Below the pieces are notes generated by a model that had not been told where the DNA came from, made no database searches, and saw only the letters and a program-made list of their open reading frames with translations. Below, piece by piece: positions 33,365-44,119 of a stretch of DNA of 64,000 nt. Location: NCBI GenBank assembly GCA_021234155.1, contig JAJEKV010000091.1:1497501-1561500 (forward strand), in the 5' to 3' direction. The position numbers and the translations under genes were made by a program. Source of the stretch: Isoetes taiwanensis (taxonomy: Eukaryota; Streptophyta; Lycopodiopsida; Isoetales; Isoetaceae). Position 1 is the stretch's first letter, and each line of letters starts with the position of its first letter.

Positions 33365-35835
33365 CCCCGGACCTAGCTAGCCTGGTCAACAGTCCTACTA
33401 GCCAGTCACACTACCTTAATCAATCCTTCAGTAGTTTTATCATACCATACAACAATTGAACCAGTTATAGACCTTAATCTTTAAGTTCATATTTTCAACA
33501 TAAGCATACCTTTACCTTTCTCAAAAGTATGGTCATAAGTATATTGTCAAAATACTTGTACATATCTCAAGAGTCTGTTGTTGTTCAAAACCTGCATTCA
33601 GAAGCTTAACATAAAGTCTTGCATGACATGCATGAATGCCAAATTGCATGCCAATCATTTGTACTTTGCTTTCTCATGTGGATCGGTATAATAATACAAT
33701 GCCATGACTATAATACCATCTGGCCCCTTCTACATGGAAAGCAAAGCAAAACATAATATTCGCTTAACATCAAAATGTTTTGTAACCCACCTATTTATTC
33801 TTAATATTTAACTTAAACGGAGATACCATAAAAAGTGAGCTTTTGCAGCAATAGCATGTAGTTTGAAGCCTTCAACATTTGTATTCCATCAGCTTGAGTA
33901 AGCAGTCCAATTCGTCATGCTTTTTCTTGATCCATACACCCGTTTGAGCTAGAACATACCATAACAAACAAAAGGAGCACAATGAGAGAAGAAATTAATT
34001 ACTGTGACCAATCATGTAGACATTGGCGATAATCTCGGTAATGATACAAGGGCCAAAAAATACATTGGGTATTTCTTGGCTTATCGCCCCTCGCCCATTG
34101 TACCTTTTGCTCTTGATTAGTAACAGCCTATTAAGAATGTAAAAATCAGAAGAAAGCATTTTATCCAAAACCTTACATATCTGTTACCTTTGGCAGATAT
34201 AAGATTCGGATTTCTAGGAAAAGATATTGTACACCATGTCTTTTCAATGTCTTTTCAATTACCATCGTGTAATATTCAAACTAGCATATAATACAGATAG
34301 TAAAACTAATGCATTCCTTAAGAAATACTTAGGAAATTATTTTGCTTGCAAGGCAACAAAGCATCAGAAGCATTTATTTTATTTGCAAGACATCAAAGCC
34401 AAGCAATAGTTATCAGAAACAATGAGGTCTTTATCTATTAAAAATGGCTATAAGCCCCCTTTCTATTATCTGCCATCTGTTCTTAGATATAGGGCACAGA
34501 AAATAAATCTAAGTAGAGAAAATACTCTAAAGCTAGCAGATGTTTATAGGTTTTCCATAACCTCTTGTATTCTGCTTTGATCATGAAAAATAAAAACACA
34601 AAGCATGCATGAAGAACTAGTTCATCAGATAATATATTCACATCTAATGGGTCTCAGAGACATATTGTAAGAAGCCGCACTTCCTCCATTGAATCCAGCT
34701 TTTTCTTTATGGAACCATTTCGTTTTTCCACTTGACATGCATTGCTTTCTACATATCCAGATTTTACTTCATATCCGCAACCTCCAACTATATTGTATGA
34801 ACAGTCCAGGATTTCTGCATTCTTAACTGATACTCTTTTCTTCGAGCTATGGCGAAAAGATAAAGCTGCCATAATCAGAAACCACATTTGCCACAAGTTT
34901 TTTCTTCATGATCTTGCTAACCCTGTTTGGACGCTAGAATAGGTTGCAGGCAGACAGATTTGCACCGTCTCCTCTTCTTCTTAGCTATGAGCTATGGTGG
35001 CTGCCGATTTTTTCTTCCGAATTTTGCCAAACATGTCTCTATGTCTCTGGGCACTTGCATAAGTCGCAGGCATGCATGTCGTACATAATAAAAACAATTT
35101 CGAAATTTGATTTTGCCCTAAATGTATATACACTGAGTTTTGCATGTGGCTTTTTTTTGGATATACTGGAATTTAATTATGCCATAATCATTGACAATGC
35201 ACCATGCCAGGGTAAGATATTACCCGAGAAAATTCTTAGTCATAAAGAGTGGCTGCATGTTAGCACTTGCTTTCTAGAGAGCTCCATAAAGAGTGGCTGA
35301 TCTTGCCCATTTTGGATGAGAAATCAATAATTGTGAGTACAGGACATTTACTACTTGTAAGTCCACTGCTCGTTTAATTTTGAAATAGACCTTTAATTTA
35401 TTTTTCCAATAAAGCCTAATAATGGCTAACCCAAGCAGGATGGGCATGTTCTATGCTTTGTTACAAAGCTAGGCATTTGTTTTCCATTTCTTAACTCATG
35501 TAAGAATATGCCATACGCCAAATGTACCTTATACATTTTGTACACTTGTGAATCATTGCTTTGTTGCAACCCAAGAAGAATGGGCACGTTGCTTTATTGT
35601 AAAGCTAAGACGTCCGCTTTTCATTTCTTAACTTATGTGGAGTATGTCAAAGTCACACATAAAAAAAATTTAAATTAAATTAAATTAAAAGTGCCATTCC
35701 ACTATTGCGTCACCATCATGCTTTCAGGTGTTGCCACCTGGCGCACCAATCCATTGCACAATGGGGCTACCATTCTTGCTTTTCAGTGGTTTTTTTTTTC
35801 CAGCCACGTGTCAGTTCCTCTCTGATTACCATATC
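33365..35835. other. Spacer, nothing recognised
   Basis: AT-rich, with short unrelated frames (for example 34944-35300 plus, 118 codons) that show no motif. A paired phrase near 35410-35480 and 35560-35640 ('GGCA-GTT--TTTGTTA/ATTGTAAAGCTA' then 'TTTC-ATTTCTTAACT') suggests an old duplication. Confidence 0.45.
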
Positions 35836-35837
35836 GC

Positions 35838-35940
35838 GGGTGTAAGTTAATTGATCCTCCATTCTGCATTGGAGGAGGACCCATAACGTCACATGGCCCC
35901 TCCTTCCAGTGCAGAATGGAATCCCAATTATCTTACACCC
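35838..35940. repeat. Imperfect 43-bp inverted repeat
   Basis: GGGTGTAAGTTAATTGATCC at 35838 is mirrored by GGAATCCCAATTATCTTACACCC ending at 35940, and CCATTCTGCATTGGAGGAGG by CCTCCTTCCAGTGCAGAATGG. The arms meet around a 15-base centre near 35888. Roughly four in five positions pair. It is a foldback element or solo terminal repeats. Confidence 0.65.
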
Positions 35941-35988
35941 ATAAACGACACAATCTTAAAAGCGAAACGTTCAGACGTAAATGCCTTA

Positions 35989-36033
35989 GACCGATTGGCC
36001 TCCGCGGACGATAAAAGAACCTTCCTTCCTTCC
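35989..36033 (+). mobile_element. LINE 3' tail fragment
   Basis: GACCGATTGGCCTCCGCGG followed by ACGATAAAAGAA and (CTTC)n is identical to the 3' end of the copy at 63.7 kb after the first arm, which differs by one base (AGACC instead of AGGCC). Upstream sequence (35941-35985) does not match the LINE body, so only the very end was copied or retained. Confidence 0.75.
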
Positions 36034-36113
36034 TTTTGTGGGTTATGGATAGTGTGCAAACTGCCTTTCTTGTGTTACTGCTCGTGTGCAAATGCTACTA
36101 CAAAGATAGGGTA

Positions 36114-36201
36114 TAAATGGCAAAGAAAAGGCGGAGCATGAATGGGACATAAGGCGGGCATATATATGTCGCTTATGCTCTGCCTTTTTTGTGCCATTTA
36201 A
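36114..36201. repeat. Imperfect hairpin, about 28-bp arms
   Basis: TAAATGGCAAAGAAAAGGCGGAGCAT at 36114 is mirrored by ATGCTCTGCCTTTTTTGTGCCATTTA ending near 36201, with four mismatches or bulges. The loop contains the self-complementary CATATATATG. The size fits a miniature foldback element; a small-RNA precursor is possible but unsupported. Confidence 0.6.
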
Positions 36202-36204
36202 CTC

Positions 36205-37140
36205 GTCGTTGTTATCATTGCAATGAAGCGAACAACATATTTCTATAATCAACATCATGGAATTTCATACTTTATTTTTAGCACAAGTGCTAAACACATG
36301 ACAAGTTTATATCCCATCTGTTCACACTATAATGATATTCTGCTTTACGTAGAGGATGTGACCATATACAGAAAAATTTGCTCTTACCAGCCAGGAATAG
36401 TTGGCACTGTTTTTCGAAAAAGCTCTAGTCTCTTTTATGGTTCCAAACCTAACATTTTCTGTCACAAAAAGCCGTGATATCTCTCTAAAATAGTCAGTCC
36501 ATATATTATTGAGATTATTCAAACAAATAGGAAAAAGAAGCTCAAAACAGTGGAGGTGGAGCTGCAAGAGAGAGGCACTAGAGAGAGAAGCGGTAGAATG
36601 GGAATTGTTCCCCAGCTCATAACCTGAGCCACATATGTCAGAATTAGATCATTATGGGCTTTTAAAAAGCTTATGCAGAGAGCTTCATATTCGTATATGA
36701 TTCAGCCCTGATCTCTCAAGCTAGGTATTTGCTTCTTGAATGTTTTCAATTCGAGTACCTTTTTGCAATATGCGTACATTGAAGCTTTGAATTTAGTCTA
36801 CTTTTTATCATAATTCTTGATTTATGGCCCGGTATTCAATGATTTTTCTTGCTTACAAAGCTTTCTTTAAGAGCTTTTTGATGTGTATGATATGGTCATG
36901 ATTGGTTAAGTTTTTTTAGTCCAAACAACATTATTACACTCTGATACAGTAAAATTCTTGAAAATTATTAGGGGACCTGTAATACCGGGTTATCGAATTC
37001 ATTTCATTTTATATGCTGTGTCCAGTTTGATTTGATTGACTTAATACATCTTGCACTCTATCATAGCCATCACAATAAATAGCAATAAGATGCAACGTCC
37101 AACATAATCTCAAAAACAGTCACACAAAAATCTTGCATTT
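36205..37140. other. Spacer, nothing recognised
   Basis: No coding frame with a motif and no repeat partner was found. Opposing ORFs of 81-84 codons near 36.2-36.57 kb overlap each other and are uninformative. Confidence 0.45.
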
Positions 37141-37145
37141 TGGAG

Positions 37146-37580
37146 GTTTTTTGCAATGTTCCTTAACCATCCTGGCCTAACCAACTGGCCAAAACTTTCG
37201 GATATTTATGGGAAATCCATCCCATCCTCTTATGGTGGTATCAGGAAATGCCACACCAAGATCTACTCAAACGATCTTCCATGGGTCCGTTACAATCTCT
37301 CCCACCCACTAGAACTATGCTCATCCTCGAGCATCACAAGATCGCATAGTGTCCAAGACCAAGCCAAGACCATACCGTCAAGTGGTATCCCAAGTCATAC
37401 ATGCCCCCATAAAGACTCGAACTCGAGCCCTACTCTGATACCAAATGTAAACATTCCTTAACCACCCCAACTGAACCAACTGGCCAAAACATCTGAATAT
37501 TTGTGAGAAATCCATCCCACCCTCTTATGATGGTAAACGCCACACCAAGATCTACTCAAGCTATCTCCCATGGGTCTAGT
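37146..37580 (-). mobile_element. TRIM-like miniature LTR element
   Basis: Two direct repeats of about 135 bp (37146-37285 and 37446-37580) share TTCCTTAACCA-CC, CCAACTGGCCAAAAC, GAAATCCATCCCA-CCTCTTATG and CCACACCAAGATCTACTCAA. Between them are only about 160 bases. On the minus strand, the right repeat ends TGTTTACA and is followed two bases later by TGGTATCAGAGTA (37431-37443), a Met-tRNA-type primer site. A purine-rich run (GTGGGTGGGAGAGA, complement of about 37296-37309) precedes the left repeat. There is no coding capacity. All hallmarks of a terminal-repeat retrotransposon in miniature are present. Confidence 0.75.
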
Positions 37581-38041
37581 ATATTTTCATACGAGAGATA
37601 ATTCTTGTCTAATAAAAGATTTTTCCAAAACTCGGCCTCAGTTTGGCACTCAAATAGTGGTGGGTGTATTGCCATATAAACTGCTTGGTCCTCAGAGATT
37701 ATTGTTTGAAAAGAATAATAGATCTAATACTGCAGGAATCTTTAGTCCTCAAGAGACAGTATCAGAGATATCTTCCTCAACACATGGCTTGGATGGGAGT
37801 GGGCCTTCTAGAAACCTTTCGAGACACACATCTTGATACACAACAATATCATGACCTTTTTCATGTTTTGGATGCTCAGGTCCAACATTTGCCTCCCGCA
37901 TTACGAGATGATGTTGAAAGTATCCATTTTAAGGGATGCTTGAAAGGCACATCTATGACAATGTCTATTTCAACATGGAGACAAATCTTACAGTTAGTTT
38001 TTATGTTAGTTACAGACTATAATGGTCAAAAATCTACATAG
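37570..38041 (+). CDS. Overlapping unassigned ORFs
   Basis: Two plus-strand frames overlap: 37570-37836 (88 codons) and 37664-38041 (125 codons, containing 'DLFHVLDAQVQHLPPALRDD'). The second has a balanced composition but no recognised domain. They may be parts of a decayed transposon together with 38218-38478. No start context or splice pattern supports a live gene. Confidence 0.2.
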
Positions 38042-38217
38042 ATGGCAGATGCCTCAGTGCAAACTTCAAATGCTAAACTTGAAGTGCGATTTGAAACGAA
38101 AATGCAAACTTTTCCCCGCAGAAGGTACAATGGAATAGGAATATGCATATCTGAAGGATGAGCAAGATCATGGCTTGAATAATAGAGCCCTAAATCTGTG
38201 TCATACTTGTAGATACG

Positions 38218-38478
38218 ATGACAAACTCTTACTCCGATCTGGATGAGGCTTTAGATTTTTTGAATAAAGTCATGCATGTACATATTGATGGAATAGTTTT
38301 TGCTTGTTGTCAAGTAGTCATCAGACCTGATCACCCTCGTCATCATTTGGTACGATTCCAAGATGCACTTATTTGCCTACATACTCTTCAGCACAACAAT
38401 CATTTCAAACTTACCAAGTTCTCCGTACAAGAAAGCCTCTCCCCTCTTCAGCTTTACAAGCATAGGGAGAAGTCCTAA
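38218..38478 (+). pseudogene. ORF sharing a domain with 57037-57480
   Basis: An 86-codon frame contains 'MHVHIDGIVFACCQVVIRP' then 'DHPRHHLVRFQDALICLHTL' and 'HNNHFKL'. The minus-strand ORF at 57.4 kb reads 'MHIEVDGVISASRVGAVRP', 'DRPRHLLVHFRDAISRLHVL', 'HGNHLKG', so they are homologous. The pattern (short beta-strand stretches around 'LV-F-D') suggests an RRM-like nucleic-acid-binding fold as found in LINE ORF1 or gag-like plant transposon proteins; that part is inference. The copy is isolated here, with no LINE tail next to it. Confidence 0.5.
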
Positions 38479-38729
38479 AAAATCAGAGAAGCAAGGATCC
38501 AAAAGAAGTGGGCAGTTTATCATCGAGGTACAGCGGCTACACACCAATTCCTGCTCTGTGGATGAAGTAACATTTATGGAAAGCCTAACTCTTGGCCATG
38601 GCATCATTCTCTTATCAATTTGCTCTCAGTGTGCAAGCAGAGGACAAATATTTCCATCTTGTGGAAGCATAGTTGGCAATAAATTTTCTAACATCATGTC
38701 ATCTGATATGCAAAATCAACTGTTATAAA

Positions 38730-39770
38730 TATGTCCGAACAACAAAAAATATTCCCATGTTTTAAACAACATCATGTTAAAATATTTGAATCAAAAGGAT
38801 AAATTCACATCCAGATAAATCGGTGATTTCATACTCAATAATTGTAGAGCTAGAGCTAGAGCTAGAGCACCCAAAACCCTTCTACAAGGTCATGTGCTAT
38901 TTAAGTAAGTAGGGAGAAGTTCAGAATGGATCGTGGACAGAAAGTTCAGAACAGACCATGGACCATGTTTTAGCACTCCTTGAGAGGAGTGGTAATGTGA
39001 TGTTGCCATCTGAGCAAGCACCATCTAAAAATCATTGATGGACAGAACCAGGAACCACATTCTGAACTATCAAAGTACTTTCTGTAATGCTCAGTATTCT
39101 CCACAAAATGGTCATCAAAGCCTTGAAAGTTATTAAGCTTGCTAAGGCTTTGAATATCTTTCCATGACTGCAAGAAAACAAGAACTTTGGCCATGGTTAG
39201 GTTTTCATGCATGAAAGACAAAACAGTCTAAAAGTCACTCTCTTTTGCAGTAAGCCATTCTGGTGCAGGATTTGTTATAGATTCTATAGTACCAGAAGAA
39301 CTTGTGAGAAGGAACCGCCATTCAACAGGGTCTATCTCTCCTCGGTCCTGTACATAAGCATGTCAACTAAACAAAACCACTGTTACAATATAAAGCTTAT
39401 TAGAATGTCAACAATCGACTGAAGAAAAAGTAGATAGAAGCTTGTTAGAGGCTCTGTGAGCATCAATTTGGAGGTTCATGCTTCTGGTCTTCCAACACAT
39501 CATCTGGGCTGTCTAACCCTAGGAAAAAGTAGGTACTATCGTAATGGTTTGGATGGAAGAAACAAACAACAGATAGGCCAAAAATATGTTAACATACCTT
39601 TGTTGCACTGCTTATAATTTTGCAAGGTGTCAAGTAATATTCAACAAAGCAAGACTCTTCTTGAGTTACATGCCTTTAACATCAAACAAATTCTTTTCAT
39701 GCCTGATTTGAGCGGATAGCATATGGTGGTTACTTTGAATCATAGAGCCTCTGTTTTAGCTTTGCATGCT
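38730..39770. other. Spacer before the Ty3/gypsy element
   Basis: Contains a short microsatellite, (GAGCTA)n at 38845-38868. Otherwise there is nothing recognisable. The last 50 bases (from TGGTGG near 39725) weakly resemble 56224-56262, so the left LTR may begin there rather than at 39771. Confidence 0.4.
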
Positions 39771-40314
39771 GCCATGATATGGCATCATAGAAGAGCAAGA
39801 CACATTTTGATTTACTCATGCTTACACATTGATTTGAGTACAGATACACAAGCATCATTGATTTGAAGAGAAGACATCCCTACAGATTATGAAGTGGACA
39901 CTTGAAGACCAAGGTGAAGACATTCATGAAAGTTCACACAAGCATGCTAGGAAAAGTGATTCAAGCAAGACAACTTTGAAGTTTGGAAGACCCCTTGAGT
40001 ATTCTTGGTATGTGATATTTCCATTGAGTTCTTGACATGACTATCTCTTATGATCCTCATCTCAAGCCTTCCATCTCCTTTTTCATGAAAACATACCCAC
40101 ATGACCTCAAGATCCATGCCTAGCTTTCATTTCCTAGAGCAAATTGGCTTAGGGAATTTTTTCTAGTCAGAACTTCTTTTTCATACATTATTACACCTAC
40201 ACACCCATCGCACCATTACCATCTTGTAAAAGCAAAAAATTTCACTTGATTTGGCCACATCCATGGTTTAGGGTCAAATTCTCTCATTAGAAGGCAAAAA
40301 GGAGAGAATGAGAA
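39771..40314 (+). repeat. Left LTR, first part
   Basis: About 95% identical to 56263-56790. Landmarks in both are GCCATGATATGGCA, AGAGCAAGACACATTTTGAT, GAAGTGGACACTTGA and ACTTTGAAGTTTGGAAGACC. It ends GGCAAAAAGGAGAG where the LINE's tail repeat starts. Confidence 0.82.
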
Positions 40315-40318
40315 TGAG

Positions 40319-40364
40319 AATGATTTTTTATCGTCCACTGAGGCCAATCGGCCTATGGGACCCA
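40319..40364 (-). ncRNA. LINE 3'-terminal RNA hairpin
   Basis: The sense strand reads GGGTCCCAT then AGGCC-GATT-GGCCT then CAGTGGACGATAAAA. The inner stem is 5 bp with a 4-base loop, and GTCC/GGAC can close an outer 4-bp stem. The same structure ends copies at 32.1, 56.8 and 63.7 kb and, with one broken pair, 36.0 kb. In the 56.8 kb copy two stem pairs have changed on both sides (AACCC / GGGTT). Confidence 0.65.
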
Positions 40365-40496
40365 CAAGGAGCGCAGCAAACTTATTACTGTCCGGGTTAA
40401 AAAACCCCCGCCCCGAAGGGTTTTCGAGGGAAAAACCGTGGCAGTAATAAGAATGCTGTCAAACTGTACAAGTATACATCAATGTATATATACATG

Positions 40497-43400
40497 TCAA
40501 GTGTGTGCCCGAGGACATAACTGATCTCGCATGTCCATAACCTCCTGAAGGTATGATCCCAGCACCCGTACGGATGCTGTGCTCAATGTCACATGTAACG
40601 GCTGGCCAGGCCTGACCAACTCAGCATAGCGCGTCCGAATTTGATCATATGCTGGGCAACTTTGAAGGGTATGAGATTCATCCTCAATGACTCCCATTTG
40701 GCAGCATTGACAGAGCCTGTCCTGGCGTGGCTCACCAATCCATCTGCCCGTCTCAATTCGAAGATGATGTGCCCCTGTGCGAATGGAGGCAATGAGTCTG
40801 CGCCTTTTCATGGGCAAGTGGGTACGCAGGTAGCATTGCGGGCCTCGTTCCAATGTGGGATTTATGTGGCGCTGATAGTGTGCTGTCTTGACATGTTCAA
40901 GGGCATTGGCATCCCAAAGCTTGCTGAGGAAGCAAGCGTCAAGATATTGCCTCAAGCTATGGCGATCTGCCTCTGTTTGCACATGTATGCACCTGTGCTC
41001 CTGCACATTCCATCTAGCTAACCATTGAGCTCTCTTTTCCCTCCAGCAGGCCTTGAGGCGCTGCGGCCCCATTGCCATGATATAAGCTAGTTTAGGGAGA
41101 CAAACATCGTCCATATTGACCACCTTCTGAAAATAGACAATGTGGCAATCAAGGGCCGCCCTCTGAAGAGGCAAGAATCCTGTCTCCTGCAGTAGAATTT
41201 GATATGGGACTGTGGACTTCACCCCTAGTGCTCGTACTAAGAAGGCTTTTTGGACCTGCTCCAAGTCATTCCAAGTAGCAAGTGATACTACTGGGCCCCA
41301 TACTTCCACCCCGTATAAAAGGACAGGCTCTACTAAGACCTTGAACAGGTGTGAGTGATGGGCCCAATCATACAACTCCGCTCTATGACTATTGTTTTGC
41401 ATTGCATATAGTGCCTTCCAGCCTGCCGTCACTCGTCGTCGTATGGATGTGTCCCAGTGCATAGTAGAAGGAAACTCCACTCCCAAATACTTGTATGTGG
41501 ATGCAACTTCCACATTTCGCCTTGGTAATCAAGGAGGGGACCCTCGGCCGACGGAAGATGATATGAAAACCACCTTAGTCTTGGCCAGGTTGACGCCAAG
41601 CATATCGGTTGCTTGGCGAGAATGTGTCCGTGGCATCGAGATGTCGTTGCATGTCTGCTGGTGTGTAAGCTAGGAGGTCCACATCATCAGCATATATTAA
41701 CTGCTTGATGATCTGTTAGAGAAGGTGAGCTCCATCGCCCCCATTATCAGCAAGCCAGCTCTCCAATTGATCAATGTAAAGCCCAAACAATGTTGGGGAG
41801 AGAGGGCATCCCTGACGAACCCCGATACTACTATCAAATGGTTGGCTTGTCTGCTGCAACTGACCCGAGCATCTTTCATATAGCCTCGCATTAATCGCAT
41901 TTCGCAAAAATCTACAGAACCCCGGGTATTGCGCAGCCTTGCCCATAGTTTTTCCCCGAGGCACGTTGTCAAACGCTTCGCCAAAATCCACAAAGCAACA
42001 ATATAGATCCCGACGGGCGGTTCTCGCTGTCTTCAATCGAGTTCGCGAACGCGGAAGATGTGGTCAATGGTTGAGTGCCGGGGTCTGAATCCTGCCTGGG
42101 TGAGGGCCCGCACCTCTGCTGCCTCTGCCCAGCCCGTCAACTGCTGCTCGAGAATCCCAGCAAGCAGTTTTGCAAACACCGAACTGACCATGATTGTTCG
42201 GTAATTGGTCGGGCAAATTGTGGGTCACCTGCCTTATAGATGGGAACAACTCTGCTATTGGTCCACCGCAGCGGGGAAGCCTTCTGTAATGCCTTGTTGA
42301 ACAAGGCGGTCAACACTGGTATTATGGACGGCCCTGCCCACTTAAGCAATTCTGCCTGCATACCATCCAAGTCGGGGGGCTTTCCCATTGGCAAGACAAT
42401 TGTAAGCCTTGTTCCATGTCCGATCTATGATTTCCAAGACCGGGCCTTCTTGCAAGGGTAATGCCGCATGTGCACCCCGAGGGTCGATAGCTGTTGCAAG
42501 TATTGCCTCCACCGCCGGGAGTGATATTCCCCGGGCTGCACCGGCTTTCTAAGAACCCTTCGCCCGAGAAGGTCCGGGGGTGACGTTCCGTGAGGTAAAA
42601 CATTTCCCTTTGATGCTTGTTGCAATGTACACGGCTTTCTTAGCTTTAAGGAAGATGCGATCTTGTTTGACCGCATGTATAAAAGGGGGTATGTGACTTA
42701 TGGAGCCCGGCGTTTGTGTTCCTTGCACTCGCATCAAACCATTGATTACGATGGGAAGGTTGTGTTCCTCGAGGTCAATGGCGGCTTATCCCAAAGCACC
42801 CTCTCGCTGCAGATCCTAAGCACATCAGTCAGCCGGCCTGTCTGTTGCTCTAGTGTAGGATATTGCAAAATTTTTGCCAGGTCATCTATAAGCATCTGGG
42901 CATAAGCCCCTGCATGTTCATAATCCAATCGCAGCTGAGGCATGTGAGGAGTTGTTGCACCGGGGGTTCGCACAACCTGCCAAGCCAACTTCAAGTAAAG
43001 TGGTAAGTGGTCTGAGTCGATCTCTTCATCCCTATTAGTTGTTCCCACCTGAAAGTGCTTGATGACATGCATATCCTGCTCAGGCACCAACACATAGTCC
43101 ACCACACTAGATCCGCCCCCCTGTTTTCCTGCCTACAAGTGCTCTTGCGGGTGGAAGGCCACTGTGCTAGTCCATTGCAGATTACCATAGCGCAGACTGT
43201 CGACCATAGCAGAAGATACTGCAGAGCAAAAGCAACTGTCGACCATAGCGCGTGACCTGATTGTCATCTGATGTCCGTGGCCAAGCTCCTTCTGCAGGAC
43301 GCAACTGCAATATATCATCAGTCAAGGGATCAAATCTCATGGGTTGTTCTACCCGGTCGCTGGCATTGAAGTCTCCAAGGAGTATGACACCGCCTTAACC

Positions 43401-43828
43401 GCTTATCTTTGCCAGATGTCATCATATAGATCGACATAGGGGTCCAGCCTATCCACATCCGAGTGGGTGTGATAGAAGTTGCTTTCTGCATGTGGAAAGT
43501 ACCAGGCTGCCACAAAGAGGGGTCTGCTACTGCAGTTTTGCACACGCACCCACAGCTACCGGTTGTGCTTGTCTGTCTTGAACAAGGAGATTGACTGTGC
43601 CAAGGTTGTTCGGTAGTAGCAAGCAACCTCCCCATGCCCCCGCTTTCCTGTGCAATCATTGAAGATTGAGTAGTGCTGGTATCCTGGCAAGTCGGGTATC
43701 CTGTGTCCTACATGCTCCCATGTTTCCATGAGGAAGATGAGATCCATGTTTGGCGCAATCGAAGTTGAGACTATCTCCCTTCGCCATGGGAAGCCCCGAC
43801 AATTCCCCAGGAGACCATGCGGAGGCAC
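40497..43828 (-). pseudogene. LINE ORF2: APE endonuclease, reverse transcriptase, zinc motif
   Basis: The endonuclease starts near 43828 with 'NCRGFPWRREIV' and 'DLIFLMETWEHV' (catalytic Asn and Glu) and ends with 'SDHLPLYLKL' near 43000 (Asp-His pair). The reverse transcriptase reads 'GKPPDLDGMQAELLKW', 'RWTNSRVVPIYKAGDP', 'CCFVDFGEAFDNVPR', 'GVRQGCPLSPTLFGLYID' and 'YADDVDLLAY' (YADD at 41683-41694). The last 338 codons (41513-40497) are one open frame with a C-terminal C-x2-C ... H-x4-C motif ('CQCC', 'ESHTLQSC'), as in zf-RVT domains. At least six frame changes break the rest; one at about 42230 is a single lost C in CCC. Role: target-primed reverse transcription. As read, it is inactive. 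Confidence 0.85.
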
Positions 43829-44119
43829 AATTCCTTTTGTTGGCAGGGGCGCGGTGGGGATTCAGATGGCGACAATGAAGGGGGTGGCGTATGGAAAGTA
43901 CCGAGATGTGCGAAAGCAACGAAGGTGAGGCAACTTGAGCAGCCTGAGATGTGCGAGCAACAGAAGGTGAGGCAACTTGAGCAGGGCATGCGGCTGTAGC
44001 AAAGCGGCAGTGGCTTGGCCGTGAGGTCGCCGGAGGGTTAGCAAGATTCGTGAAAGCATTCGGGCGGCCTAAAAATTTGCATCTTGCCCGAATCAGCCCC
44101 GCAGACCTCCTCCCCTGCT

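Noticed and set aside
36114-36201. MicroRNA precursor
   Set aside because: The stem is long enough, but there is no evidence of a conserved mature sequence, and foldback elements explain it equally well.
37146-37285. Cassandra element (5S rRNA-containing LTR)
   Set aside because: Only a short GAGGATGGGATGG-like word resembles 5S box C; box A and the intermediate element could not be aligned. Kept as a generic TRIM-like call.
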